Below, in pieces: positions 1 to 8,538 of a stretch of 64,000 bases of DNA (positions within the stretch are counted from its first letter, which is position 1; the number at the start of each line of letters is the position of its first letter). Below the pieces are notes generated by a model. The model did not search any database. It had not been told where the DNA came from and saw only the letters and a program-made list of their open reading frames with translations. The position numbers were made by a program, and so were the translations under genes. Source of the stretch: VRUE01 sp963703895 (GTDB taxonomy: Bacteria; Actinomycetota; Thermoleophilia; Solirubrobacterales; 70-9); NCBI GenBank assembly GCA_963703895.1, contig CAVPFX010000002.1:1364001-1428000 (forward strand), written 5' to 3'.

Positions 1-629
1 CGCCCCATCCGCACCGCCAGGGTCATCTTGCCCGCCCGCCGGTCGGTCTCCAGGTCGCGCACGTTGTTGACGACGAGGATCGCGGTGGCGATGAAGCCGA
101 CCGCGATCGAGAGTCCCAGTGGCAGCGCCTCGAGCTGCTCCAGCTGCACGTAGTAGGAGCCGTTGACCGCCACCAGCCCGAAGAAGAGGAAGACGAAGAG
201 CTCGCCGAGGCCCGCGTAGCCGTAGGGGCGCGGCCCGCCGGTGTAGAGGACGCCGGCGGCGATCGAGAAGACGCCGATCAGCAAGATCACCGGCCCCGCC
301 ACCACCGCCAGGTAGATGCCGCAGGCGATCGCCACGCCGAAGGCGATCCAGGTCGCGTTGAGCACCCGCCGCGGTGTCACCAGGCCGGCGGAGGTGACCC
401 GCACCGGGCCGAGCCGGTCGGCGGTGTCGGCGCCCCGCCTGGCATCGGAATAGTCGTTGGCGAGGTTGGTGCCGATCTGGATGAAGATCGAGCCGATCAG
501 GGCGGCGAGGAAGGCGCCAACCCGGGGCAGCTTGCCGGCCCATTCGACCGCCGCCGCGGTGCCGACCAGCACCGGCGCGATCGCCGCCGGCAGCGTGCGC
601 GGGCGCGCCGCCATCACCCAGATCCTCAT
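1..629 (-). CDS. menA: 1,4-dihydroxy-2-naphthoate polyprenyltransferase MenA (3' end beyond window)
   Basis: Integral membrane UbiA-family prenyltransferase that attaches the polyprenyl chain to dihydroxynaphthoate in menaquinone synthesis. About 209 residues are visible. The first Asp-rich motif NDYSD lies near residues 58-62 and the second, DLETDRRAG, near 192-200; both bind the Mg-diphosphate of the prenyl donor. Hydrophobic segments follow the family pattern. The ATG at 629 is chosen because the ATG at 658, which overlaps the menB stop, runs into a TGA after ten codons; an in-frame ATG at 614 is an alternative. It lies directly downstream of menB and is probably cotranscribed with it. The C-terminus is cut by the window edge. 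Confidence 0.9.
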   Translation of the reverse strand, partial: MRIWVMAARPRTLPAAIAPVLVGTAAAVEWAGKLPRVGAFLAALIGSIFIQIGTNLANDYSDARRGADTADRLGPVRVTSAGLVTPRRVLNATWIAFGVAIACGIYLAVVAGPVILLIGVFSIAAGVLYTGGPRPYGYAGLGELFVFLFFGLVAVNGSYYVQLEQLEALPLGLSIAVGFIATAILVVNNVRDLETDRRAGKMTLAVRMG

Positions 630-654
630 CGTCGGTCCCGTGTCGCGGTCGCGC

Positions 655-1530
655 TCATGCTCGCCGAGGGTACTTCGAGAAGTCAGGCTGACGCTTCTGC
701 TTGAAGGCCTCGCGGCCCTCGCGCGCCTCCTCGTTGCCGTAGAAGAGCAGGTTGGTGTCGTGGGCCAGCTGCTGAATCCCGGCGTAGCCGTCCTCGTGAG
801 CGTTGAAGCTGGCCTTGACCAGGCGCAGGGCGAAGGGCGAGAGCGCCAGCATCTCGCGGCACCAGGCGACCGTCTCCACCTCGAGCCGCTCGAGTGGGAC
901 GACGGTGTTGACCAGGCCCATCTCCAGCGCCTCGTCGGCGTCGTACTGCTGGCACAGCAACCAGAGCTCCTTGGCCTTCTTGGTGCCGACCAGATCGCGC
1001 AGGAGGGAGGCGCCGAAGCCGCCGTCCCAGGAGCCGACCCGCGGCCCGGTCTGGCCGAAGACGGCGTTGTCGGCGGCGACGGTGAGGTCGCAGCAGAGGT
1101 GGAGGATGTGGCCACCGCCGATCGCGTAGCCGGCCACCATCGCCACCACCGGCTTCGGCAGTCGCCGCATCTGCACCTGCAGGTCGGTGACGTGGAAGCG
1201 GCCGAGGGAAGCGCCCTCGGCGACGTAGCCGGTGTCGCCGCGAACCTGCTGGTCGCCGCCGGAGCAGAATGCCTTCTCGCCCTTGCCGGTGAGGATCACC
1301 ACGCCGACCTCGGGGTCCTCGCGGGCCAGCTCGAGCGCGGCTGAGACCTCGATCAGCGTTTGCGGGCGGAAGGCGTTGAGGACTCGCGGTCGGTCGAAGC
1401 TGATCTTGGCGATTCCCTCCGCCACGTCGTAGTGGATGTCGTCGTACTCGGCGACGCTTCGCCACTCGATTGGCGCGTAGAGGGTCTCTTCGGACGGGGC
1501 TCCCTTGTGACGTTTGGGCATGATGGGCAC
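655..1530 (-). CDS. menB: 1,4-dihydroxy-2-naphthoyl-CoA synthase MenB
   Basis: Crotonase-fold enzyme closing the second ring of naphthoate from succinylbenzoyl-CoA (menaquinone pathway). The 291 residues are of normal family length. Visible are the CoA/oxyanion segment FCSGGDQ (about 88-94), the GGGHILHL turn (about 138-145) and the MenB-specific QTGPRVGSWDGGFG (about 160-173), which separates it from ordinary enoyl-CoA hydratases. The start could be ATG 1530 or ATG 1521. Its start codon is only 12-21 bases from the divergent menE start, so each promoter must lie in or next to the neighbour's coding sequence. Followed by menA in the same direction. Confidence 0.95.
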   Translation of the reverse strand: MPIMPKRHKGAPSEETLYAPIEWRSVAEYDDIHYDVAEGIAKISFDRPRVLNAFRPQTLIEVSAALELAREDPEVGVVILTGKGEKAFCSGGDQQVRGDTGYVAEGASLGRFHVTDLQVQMRRLPKPVVAMVAGYAIGGGHILHLCCDLTVAADNAVFGQTGPRVGSWDGGFGASLLRDLVGTKKAKELWLLCQQYDADEALEMGLVNTVVPLERLEVETVAWCREMLALSPFALRLVKASFNAHEDGYAGIQQLAHDTNLLFYGNEEAREGREAFKQKRQPDFSKYPRRA

Positions 1531-1542
1531 GATATCCCGCCG

Positions 1543-2868
1543 ATGAAACTCGACGACTGGCTGGCCCAGAGATCACAGAGCTGCCCCGAGCGCACCGCCC
1601 TGGTCGCTGACGGCAGCGAAGTCACTTACGCCGAGCTGGAGGCGGAGGCGACCTGGGTGGCGCGACGGCTGACGGCGCACGGGGTGCGCCGTGGCTCCAC
1701 CGTCGCGATGACGATGCACCCCCGCCGCGAGCAGGTGGTGATGGTGCACGCCCTGATGAAGGCGGGCGCGGTGCTGTTGCCGCTCGGCCCCCGCCTCTCC
1801 GCCGAGGAGCGGGCGGCCGTGATCGCCGCCGAGGAACCGGCGGTCGACCTCGACGATGCCGGTGAGCTGACCCAGACCGAGGCCGACCTACCGCTGCTCG
1901 GCGAGCACGACATGGACGACGTCGCGGCTCGGGTGATGACCAGCGGCAGCACCGGCACGCCCGATCCGGTCGGCCTCACTTACGGGAACTTCCTCTGGAG
2001 CGCCGTTGCCTCGGCCTTCAACATCGGCGTCGAGCCCGAGGACCGCTGGCTCTGCTGCTTGCCGCTCAGCCACATCTCCGGGCTCGGGATCGTGATGCGC
2101 TCGGTCATCTACGGCACCACCGCCGTGGTTCACGACGGCTTCGACGTCAACCGGGTCGCCGAGTCGCTGGAGCGCGATGGGATCACCGTGGTCTCGCTGG
2201 TGGCGACGATGCTGACCCGATTGCTCGAGGCCGGCGCCGACCTTTCCGGGCCGCGGGCCCTGCTCATCGGCGGCGGGCCGGTGCCCGAGGAGCCGCTGGA
2301 GGAGGCCCTTGGGCGCGGCGCCACGGTGGTGCAGACCTACGGCCTGACCGAGACCTGCTCGCAGGTGACGACGCTTGCGCCCGCCGACGCCCGCCGCAAG
2401 CTCGGCTCGGCCGGCCGGCCGCTGCTCACCACCCATCTCCGCATCCAGGAGGGGGAGATCCTCGTCCAGGGCCCTACCGTTGCCCCTGGTCGCGCCGATG
2501 CGGATGGCTGGCTGCACACCGGCGACCTCGGCCGTATCGACGAGGAGGGCTTCCTCTACGTCGAGGACCGGATGGACGACATGATCGTCACCGGCGGCGA
2601 GAACGTGGTGCCGGCCGAAGTCGAGAAAGTGCTGCTGCGCCACCCAGAGGTGGCCGACGCGGCAGTCGTCGGCCGCGAGGACCCGGAGTGGCAGCAGGCG
2701 GTTACCGCGATCGTCGTCTTGCAGGACGGCTCGGCGGTGAGTCCCGACGAGCTGCGCCGTCACTGCGCCGAGTCCCTGGCTGGCTACAAGGTGCCGAAGC
2801 GGGTCGAGCTCGCGGCGGCGCTGCCGCGCACCCCCTCGGGCAAGCTGATGAGGCGCGCCCTCCGCTAG
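1543..2868 (+). CDS. menE: o-succinylbenzoate-CoA ligase MenE
   Basis: Acyl-adenylate-forming enzyme that activates o-succinylbenzoate with ATP and CoA, supplying the MenB substrate. ATG 1543 gives 441 residues and begins the ANL-family homology directly (MKLDDWLAQRS); a longer upstream reading would run through menB. Motifs: the P-loop TSGSTGTP near 133-140 (the usual Lys after the Pro is Asp here), TYGLTET near 265, the hinge region GDLGRIDEEGFLYVEDR and the C-terminal catalytic Lys in PSGKLMR. Divergent from menB and 10 nt upstream of ilvC, so probably cotranscribed with it. Confidence 0.9.
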   Translation: MKLDDWLAQRSQSCPERTALVADGSEVTYAELEAEATWVARRLTAHGVRRGSTVAMTMHPRREQVVMVHALMKAGAVLLPLGPRLSAEERAAVIAAEEPAVDLDDAGELTQTEADLPLLGEHDMDDVAARVMTSGSTGTPDPVGLTYGNFLWSAVASAFNIGVEPEDRWLCCLPLSHISGLGIVMRSVIYGTTAVVHDGFDVNRVAESLERDGITVVSLVATMLTRLLEAGADLSGPRALLIGGGPVPEEPLEEALGRGATVVQTYGLTETCSQVTTLAPADARRKLGSAGRPLLTTHLRIQEGEILVQGPTVAPGRADADGWLHTGDLGRIDEEGFLYVEDRMDDMIVTGGENVVPAEVEKVLLRHPEVADAAVVGREDPEWQQAVTAIVVLQDGSAVSPDELRRHCAESLAGYKVPKRVELAAALPRTPSGKLMRRALR

Positions 2869-2878
2869 CCTGCCGCCC

Positions 2879-3880
2879 ATGCCCAAGGACATCTTTTACG
2901 ACTCAGACGCTGACCTCTCGCTGCTCCAGGGAAAGACCGTTGCCATCCTCGGCTACGGCTCCCAAGGGCACGCCCACGCCCTCAACCTGAAGGACTCCGG
3001 AGTCGACGTCGTCGTCGGCCTGCGCCCGGACTCCTCCAGCCGCGCGAAAGCCGAAGAGGCCGGCCTCGAGGTGCTCGACATCGCCGAAGCCGCCAGTCGC
3101 GGCGACGCGGTGATGATCCTGCTGCCCGACGAGAAGCAGGCCGAGATCTGGGAGTCGGACATCGCCGACGGGATCGCGCCCGGCAACCTGCTGCTCTTCG
3201 CCCACGGCTTCGCCATCCACTTCGACCAGATCGCGCCCCCGGCCGGCGTTGACGTCGGCATGGTCGCGCCCAAGGGCCCCGGTCACCTGGTCCGCCGCCA
3301 GTACGAGGAAGGTCGCGGCGTCCCCTGTCTGATGGCGGTCCAGCAGGACGCCAGCGGCAACGCCCACGACCTCGTCCTCGCCTATGCCTCCGGCATCGGC
3401 GGCGGCCGCGCCGCGGTGATCGAGACCACCTTCAAGGACGAGTGCGAGACCGACCTCTTCGGCGAGCAGGCCGTGCTCTGCGGCGGCGCCTCGGAGCTGG
3501 TCCGCGCCGGCTTCGAGACCTTGGTCGAGGCCGGCTACGACCCGCGCCTCGCCTACTTCGAGTGTCTGCACGAGCTCAAGCTGATCGCCGACCTGATGTA
3601 CGAGAAGGGGATCCAGGGCATGCGCTACTCGATCTCCAACACGGCCGAGTACGGCGACATGACCCGCGGCAAGCGCGTCATCGGCGAGGAGTCCCGCGCC
3701 GCGATGAAGGAGATCCTCGGCGAGATCCAGTCCGGCGAGTTCGCCCGCGAGTGGATCGCCGAGAACCGCGCCGGCGGCGAGAACCTCTCGCGGATGCGCG
3801 AGGAGGGCGCCAGCCACGAAGTCGAGAAGGTCGGCAAGGACCTTCGCGACACGATGCCCTGGATCGACCAGGAGTTCTGA
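2879..3880 (+). CDS. ilvC: ketol-acid reductoisomerase IlvC (NADP+)
   Basis: Converts acetolactate and acetohydroxybutyrate to dihydroxy acids in valine, isoleucine and leucine synthesis. The 333 residues match the short class I enzyme. The N-terminal Rossmann motif GYGSQGHAHALN is at residues 24-35, followed by the GLRPDSSS loop (about 46-53), where the Arg and Ser residues favour NADPH. The segment KGPGHLVRR and the knotted C-terminal domain with the metal-binding Glu residues (FECLHELKLIADL) are present. The ATG follows menE by 10 nt without a clear Shine-Dalgarno. No leader peptide is visible, unlike leuA in this window. Confidence 0.96.
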   Translation: MPKDIFYDSDADLSLLQGKTVAILGYGSQGHAHALNLKDSGVDVVVGLRPDSSSRAKAEEAGLEVLDIAEAASRGDAVMILLPDEKQAEIWESDIADGIAPGNLLLFAHGFAIHFDQIAPPAGVDVGMVAPKGPGHLVRRQYEEGRGVPCLMAVQQDASGNAHDLVLAYASGIGGGRAAVIETTFKDECETDLFGEQAVLCGGASELVRAGFETLVEAGYDPRLAYFECLHELKLIADLMYEKGIQGMRYSISNTAEYGDMTRGKRVIGEESRAAMKEILGEIQSGEFAREWIAENRAGGENLSRMREEGASHEVEKVGKDLRDTMPWIDQEF

Positions 3881-3897
3881 GCCTCAACGAGAGGCCG

Positions 3898-4000
3898 GGA
3901 AGCCCGGAGCCCCTCTCCCTGAGGCCGTTGCGCAGCAGAGCCGAGGCCAGGGTTCGCATTGTCATACCGGGAGCCTCATGGAGAGGGGCTCCGGGCTTCC
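3898..4000. repeat. inverted-repeat element A (conserved-core family)
   Basis: Perfect 21-bp inverted repeat, left arm 3898-3918 and right arm 3980-4000, enclosing 61 nt. Inside the left arm is GAGGCCGTTGCGCAGCAG (3921-3938) and near the right arm CCGGGAGCCTC. Both blocks recur in elements B and C, while the outer arm sequence is unique to this copy. It sits just after ilvC, where it could also end transcription, although no U tract follows. Confidence 0.75.
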
Positions 4001-4090
4001 TTCCACGCTGCGGTACAGCTCAACCGGCCCCATCTCCAAGGCGACCGTGAGCTTGAGCAGCTTGAGTTCGAGTGCAGTGATGAGCGGTCC
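4001..4090. other. spacer between elements A and B, no supported gene
   Basis: Ninety bases between two convergent members of the palindrome family, in the 318-nt gap between ilvC and the cupin. Short open frames cross it on both strands, but they run through the palindrome arms and lack a ribosome-binding site, so I do not call a gene. Confidence 0.5.
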
Positions 4091-4190
4091 GGGGTCGGGT
4101 CCCCCTGCCCCGGAGGCTTCAAGTGAGTTCGTAGGAAGTGACGACCGGACCTGCTGCGCGACGGTCTCCGGGAAAGGGGAACCCGACCCC
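4091..4190. repeat. inverted-repeat element B (same family, opposite orientation)
   Basis: Outer arms GGGGTCGGGT (4091-4100) and its complement (4181-4190) continue with one bulge into CCCC/GGGG. On the minus strand the core GGAGACCGTCGCGCAGCAG (4151-4169 on plus) is identical over 19 nt to that of element C near 42.9 kb. Orientation is opposite to element A, 90 bp away. It lies at the 3' side of the leftward cupin gene. Confidence 0.7.
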
Positions 4191-4198
4191 CTCACCGC

Positions 4199-4606
4199 TT
4201 AACGGTGAGTCTCGCCCTCGGCCAGTTTGCCGTCGCGGCCGACGTAGCCGTCCTTGCCGCCGACGACTACGTAGACGGCCTCCTCTGTGTCGCTGAGGTT
4301 TTTGAGCTTGCGCACGGTCGAGGCATCGACCCAGGCTAGGCCGCCGGGCTCGAGCTCGTGGCTGCTGCCGTCGCCGAACTCGATCGCGACGTGGCCGCTA
4401 TGGAGGAAGTAGAGCTCCTCCTGCTCGTCGTGGTAGTGGCTGCCGGTGGCGTAGGAGGGGGGTAGGACGATCGCGTTGACGCCAAAGGCGGTGACGCCCA
4501 GGGGCTTGCGAATCTTGCGGAATCCCGGCCCCTCGCCGAGGTCGCTGATGTTGGCGACGGCGTAACCGTCGCCCTTGCTGATGGCCTGCTCGTTGGTCTC
4601 GCTCAT
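4199..4606 (-). CDS. cupin-domain protein
   Basis: 135-residue single-domain cupin. The metal-binding first motif reads GSHYHDEQEELYFLHSG (about 55-71), with the His-x-His and Glu expected of the fold, and a second half PGGLAWVDASTVRKLKN in which the usual second-motif His is not obvious. Small cupins of this kind include sugar-binding and dioxygenase-like proteins; the sequence does not identify a substrate. It is divergent from serC, and the gap between them contains a copy of the TTCCGGTGCGC palindrome. No operon partner. Confidence 0.75.
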   Translation of the reverse strand: MSETNEQAISKGDGYAVANISDLGEGPGFRKIRKPLGVTAFGVNAIVLPPSYATGSHYHDEQEELYFLHSGHVAIEFGDGSSHELEPGGLAWVDASTVRKLKNLSDTEEAVYVVVGGKDGYVGRDGKLAEGETHR

Positions 4607-4621
4607 GCCCGGCAGCCTATG

Positions 4622-4674
4622 CCGTTCCGGTGCGCCTTATGCACTCCAGAGGTGCAAAAGGCGCACCGGAACGG
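4622..4674. repeat. palindromic repeat P1 (TTCCGGTGCGC family)
   Basis: A 17-bp perfect stem (4622-4638 with 4658-4674) continues after one A-A mismatch into 5 more pairs (4640-4644 with 4652-4656), with a 7-nt loop. Arms carry TTCCGGTGCGCCTT, shared with copies at 17.9 and 50.1 kb. It lies between two divergent start codons, so it is not simply a terminator. Confidence 0.8.
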
Positions 4675-4731
4675 AATGGCGATGGCTGGTGGAGGTCCAC
4701 CCGTCGCGGTCACTAACCTGTCGCCTCCGCC

Positions 4732-5871
4732 GTGACGACCGAGACCACCGCCCAGATCCCCACCGAGCTCAAGCCGGCCGACGGCCGCTTTGGCTGTGGG
4801 CCTTCGAAGGTGCGCCCCGAGGCGCTCGAGAGGCTCGCCCGCCAGTCGAAGCTGATGGGGACCTCGCACCGGCAGGCCCCGGTGCGCGATCTGGTTGGTC
4901 GGGTTCGCGCCGGTCTCACTGAGCTCTTCGGCCTGCCCGATGGCTACGAGATCGCCCTCGGCAACGGCGGCACCACCGCCTTCTGGGACGCGGCCTGCGC
5001 CTGGCTCGTGCGCGAGCGCGCCCTGCACCTCACTTACGGCGAGTTCTCGCAGAAGTTCGCCAAGGCGACCAAGGGCGCGCCGTTCCTCGCCGATCCGATC
5101 GTGGTCGAGGCTGAGCCTGGTGACGCGCCGGCTCCCGTCGCCGACCCCGCTGCCGACGCTATCGCCTGGGCTCATAACGAGACCTCGACCGGCGTGATGG
5201 TGCCGGTGCAGCGCCCGGATGGCAGCGGCGACGCCCTCGTCCTCATCGACGCCACCTCAGGCGCCGGCGGCCTGCCCCTCGACGCGAGCCAGGCCGACGT
5301 CTATTACTTCGCGCCGCAGAAGGCTTTCGGCGCCGACGGCGGTCTCTGGCTGGCTGCGCTCAGCCCGGCCGCGATCGCCCGCGTCGAAGAGCTCGATGGT
5401 GCCGACGACCGCTGGCAGCCGGGCTTCCTCTCGCTGCAGATGGCGCTGGAGAACTCGCGCAAGGAGCAGACCTACAACACCCCGGCCCTGGCCACGCTGC
5501 TCCTGCTCGCCGACCAGATTGAGTGGATGCTGGCGCAGGGTGGGCTCGACGGGTGCGTTGCGCGCACCTCGGCTTCATCCGGCCATCTCTATGGCTGGGC
5601 CGAGGCCAGCGAGTTCGCCACCCCCTTTGTCGCCGATCCGGCCAAGCGCTCCCTGGTCGTCGGCACGATCGACTGCGACGACTCGGTCGACGCGGCCGCG
5701 ATCGCCGCGACGCTGCGCGCCAACGGCATCGTCGACACCGAGCCCTATCGCAAGCTGGGGCGCAACCAGTTGCGCATCGGAATGTTCCCGGCGGTCGAGC
5801 CGGCTGACGTGGAAGCCCTGACCGCCTGCATCGATTGGGTGGTCGAGAACGTAGGGGAGGCCAGCTCGTGA
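4732..5871 (+). CDS. serC: phosphoserine aminotransferase SerC (actinobacterial type)
   Basis: PLP enzyme that transaminates 3-phosphohydroxypyruvate with glutamate to phosphoserine, the second step of serine synthesis (also usable in pyridoxine synthesis). 379 residues from GTG 4732. The substrate-phosphate segment FGCGPSKV lies at 20-27, GNGGTTAFWDA near 78-88, and the PLP Lys in FAPQKAFGADGG (K197). The stop overlaps the serA start as GTGA, so the two are translationally coupled. Upstream lies the P1 palindrome. The GTG start has no strong Shine-Dalgarno. Confidence 0.95.
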   Translation: MTTETTAQIPTELKPADGRFGCGPSKVRPEALERLARQSKLMGTSHRQAPVRDLVGRVRAGLTELFGLPDGYEIALGNGGTTAFWDAACAWLVRERALHLTYGEFSQKFAKATKGAPFLADPIVVEAEPGDAPAPVADPAADAIAWAHNETSTGVMVPVQRPDGSGDALVLIDATSGAGGLPLDASQADVYYFAPQKAFGADGGLWLAALSPAAIARVEELDGADDRWQPGFLSLQMALENSRKEQTYNTPALATLLLLADQIEWMLAQGGLDGCVARTSASSGHLYGWAEASEFATPFVADPAKRSLVVGTIDCDDSVDAAAIAATLRANGIVDTEPYRKLGRNQLRIGMFPAVEPADVEALTACIDWVVENVGEASS

Positions 5872-7448
5872 AGGTTCTGGTCAAGGAGAAGATCGCCGAT
5901 TCCGGCGTCGATCTGCTGAAGCAGAATTTCGACGTCGACCTCGGGCTCGAGATGTCCGACGAGGAGCTGGCCGAGGCGATCGGCGGCTACGACGCGATCC
6001 TGATCCGCTCGGCGACGAAGCTGACTCCCGAGTTGATCGAGCGGGCGACCAACCTCAAGGTGATCGGCCGCGCCGGCACCGGCGTCGACAACGTCGACAT
6101 CCCCGCCGCCACTCGCCGCGGCATCGTCGTCGCCAACGCCCCCGAATCGAACTCGGTCGCCGCCGCCGAGCACACTCTCGCCCTCGCCCTCGCCCTCTTT
6201 CGCAACGTCCCCCAGGCCCACGGCGCGCTCGTCGACGGGCGCTGGGACCGGGCCAAGTACAAGGGCGCCGAGCTCTACGGCAAGACGATCGGGATCGTCG
6301 GCTTCGGCCGCATCGGCCAGCTGGTCGCCAAACGAGCCCAGGCCTTCGAGATGGACGTGATCGCCTTCGACAAGTTCGTCTCGGCCGAGCGCTTTCGCGA
6401 ATTGGGCGTCGAGGGGGCCGAGAGCCTCGAGGACCTCTTCGGCCGCGCCGACGTGGTCACGGTTCACGTGCCCAAGACCCCGGAGACGATCGACCTGATC
6501 GACGCCGAGGCAATCGACCAGATGAAGCAGGGGGTGCGGATCGTCAACTGCGCCCGCGGCGAGTTGGTCGACCTCGATGCGCTGGTGGCGGGCCTGGAGT
6601 CGGGCAAGGTCGGCGGCGCCGCTTTGGACGTCTTCCCCTCGGAGCCGTTCACCGAGCACCCGGTCTTCGCCCGCGAGGACGTCGTCGTCACCCCGCACCT
6701 CGGCGCCTCGACCGCTGAGGCGCAGGACCGCGCCGGCGTCGTCACCGCCGAACAGGTGACCGCGGCGCTGACCGGCGCCGTCGTCACCAACGCGGTCAAC
6801 ATCGCCGCGGTGCGGCCCGAGGAGATGGAAGCTCTCTCGCCCTTCGTGCCGCTCTGCGAAAAGCTCGGCCGCCTCGCCGAGGGCCTCGGCCAGGGCCCGG
6901 TCGATCGCGTCGCGGTCGAGTTCCGCGGCAAACTCGCCCAGCACGACACCCGCTTGCTCGGCATCGCGGTCTTGGTCGGGATCCTCTCCGGCCATACCGA
7001 GGAGCCGGTCAACCTCGTCAACGCGCCGCAGATGGCCGAGGAACGCGGCGTCGACCTGGTCGAGACGAAGGAGTCGGGTTCGGAGGACTTCACCGAGCTG
7101 GTCACCGTCAGGCTGCACTCCGGCGAGGACGAAGTCGAGGTCGCCGGCACCGGCGTCGGTCCGCGCAACGAGCCCTACCTCGTCTCGGTTTGGGGCGAGA
7201 GCTTTTACCTGCCCTTCGCCGAGCACATCGCCGTCTTCCGCTACGCCGACCGCCCCGGCATGATCGGTCGGGTCGGCACGATGTTCGGTGAGGAGGGGGT
7301 AAACATCGTCTCCGCCGCCGTCGGTGCCGAGGCGGATGGCGAGCGGGCGGTAATGGCGCTGACCACCGACGCCGCGGTCAACGAGGCGACGATCGCCAAG
7401 ATCCTCGAGCGCGATGGCTTCTCAATCGGCCGCTCTGTGGACCTGTAG
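5868..7448 (+). CDS. serA: D-3-phosphoglycerate dehydrogenase SerA
   Basis: First enzyme of serine synthesis, oxidising 3-phosphoglycerate with NAD+. 526 residues, the long form found in Mycobacterium: substrate and nucleotide-binding domains (GIVGFGRIGQ about 142-151; catalytic Arg in NCARGELVD near 228, Glu in FPSEPF near 257, His in TPHLGAS near 275), then the intervening allosteric domain and a C-terminal ACT domain (VFRYADRPGMIGRVG) that usually senses serine. GTG 5868 is chosen because it overlaps the serC stop (GTGA) and has the Shine-Dalgarno AGGGGAGG 7 nt upstream. Confidence 0.97.
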   Translation: MKVLVKEKIADSGVDLLKQNFDVDLGLEMSDEELAEAIGGYDAILIRSATKLTPELIERATNLKVIGRAGTGVDNVDIPAATRRGIVVANAPESNSVAAAEHTLALALALFRNVPQAHGALVDGRWDRAKYKGAELYGKTIGIVGFGRIGQLVAKRAQAFEMDVIAFDKFVSAERFRELGVEGAESLEDLFGRADVVTVHVPKTPETIDLIDAEAIDQMKQGVRIVNCARGELVDLDALVAGLESGKVGGAALDVFPSEPFTEHPVFAREDVVVTPHLGASTAEAQDRAGVVTAEQVTAALTGAVVTNAVNIAAVRPEEMEALSPFVPLCEKLGRLAEGLGQGPVDRVAVEFRGKLAQHDTRLLGIAVLVGILSGHTEEPVNLVNAPQMAEERGVDLVETKESGSEDFTELVTVRLHSGEDEVEVAGTGVGPRNEPYLVSVWGESFYLPFAEHIAVFRYADRPGMIGRVGTMFGEEGVNIVSAAVGAEADGERAVMALTTDAAVNEATIAKILERDGFSIGRSVDL

Positions 7449-7476
7449 CTCACGACCGGTCAAGTAGGCTGACCCA

Positions 7477-8511
7477 GTGAAGGCGCTGGTGCAGACGGGG
7501 AACGGTGGGCCCGAGGTGCTGAAGGTCCTCGAGCGCCCCGACCCGACGGTCGGCCCGGGCGAGGTACGCATCGCGGTCAAGGCCGCCGGCATCAACTTCG
7601 CCGACACGATGGCGCGCCTCGGCCTTTACCCCGATGCGCCCAAGACCCCATGCGTGATGGGCTACGAGGTCGCCGGGACGATCGAGACCCTCGGCGAGGG
7701 GGTCACCGACTTCGCCGTGGGCGACAGGGTCATGGCCGGCATCCGCTTTGGTGGCCAGGCCGAGCTGGTAACCGTGCCGGCCGACCAAGCCCTGCCCTTG
7801 CCCGAGCGGCTCAGCTTCGAGCAGGGAGCCGCCTTCCCGGTCAACTACGGAACCGCCTACGCGGCGCTGATCATCATGGGCAGCCTGCGCGAGGGTGACC
7901 GCGTCTTGATCCATGCGGCCGGGGGAGGGGTCGGCATCGCCGCCACCCAGATCGCTCGTAATGTCGGCGCCGAGATTTTTGGCACTGCCTCGCCCTCCAA
8001 GCACGAGGCGATCCGTGCCCAGGGTGTCACCCACGCGATCGACTACCGCAGCCAGGACTTCGAGGCCGAGGCGATGCGAATCACCGGCGGCGAGGGCGTT
8101 GACCTGATCATCGACGCGCTTGGGCCGACCTCTTTTCGCAAGGACTACCGCTTGCTGCGCTCCGGCGGGCGGGTGGTGATGTACGGCCTCTCCGAGGTGA
8201 CGAAGGAAAGCGGTCGCGATATTCCGGCGGCGCTGAAGGGCCTGCTCAAGATGCCACTGGCGACGATTCCCTGGTGGAAGAGCCTGGCCCTGATGAACGA
8301 GAACAAGGGGGTCTTCGGCCTCAACATGCTCAAGTGGTGGGAACGCGAGGGCAGTCTCGACCGGGTGACCGAGCCGCTGATGAAAGACCTTGAAGCGGGC
8401 CGCCTCGAGCCGGTCGTCGCCGAGTCATTCCCCTTCGAGCGAGCGGGCGAGGCACATGAATTCATTGCCCAGCGCCGCAACGTCGGCAAGGTTGTGCTGT
8501 TTCCAAGTTAG
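7477..8511 (+). CDS. zinc-independent MDR oxidoreductase, NADPH:quinone reductase-like
   Basis: 344-residue medium-chain dehydrogenase/reductase without the structural-zinc Cys cluster. The GroES-like N-terminal half includes AGINFADTMARLG, and the Rossmann half has the nucleotide-binding HAAGGGVGIAATQIA near 145-159. The long insertion MPLATIPWWKSLALMNENKGVFGLN resembles the VAT-1/quinone-oxidoreductase branch. Likely reduces quinones or enones with NADPH; the substrate is not determinable. GTG start 7477, 28 nt after serA, possibly the same transcript. Confidence 0.8.
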   Translation: MKALVQTGNGGPEVLKVLERPDPTVGPGEVRIAVKAAGINFADTMARLGLYPDAPKTPCVMGYEVAGTIETLGEGVTDFAVGDRVMAGIRFGGQAELVTVPADQALPLPERLSFEQGAAFPVNYGTAYAALIIMGSLREGDRVLIHAAGGGVGIAATQIARNVGAEIFGTASPSKHEAIRAQGVTHAIDYRSQDFEAEAMRITGGEGVDLIIDALGPTSFRKDYRLLRSGGRVVMYGLSEVTKESGRDIPAALKGLLKMPLATIPWWKSLALMNENKGVFGLNMLKWWEREGSLDRVTEPLMKDLEAGRLEPVVAESFPFERAGEAHEFIAQRRNVGKVVLFPS

Positions 8512-8538
8512 GACCCGGCTCGGCGGGGGCCTCTGCTG

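Noticed and set aside
3962..4195. Leftward 77-codon open frame between ilvC and the cupin, with a protein-like central stretch.
   Set aside because: It runs through both inverted-repeat elements, has no ribosome-binding site and is matched by an equally long frame on the other strand; palindromic G+C-rich DNA explains both.
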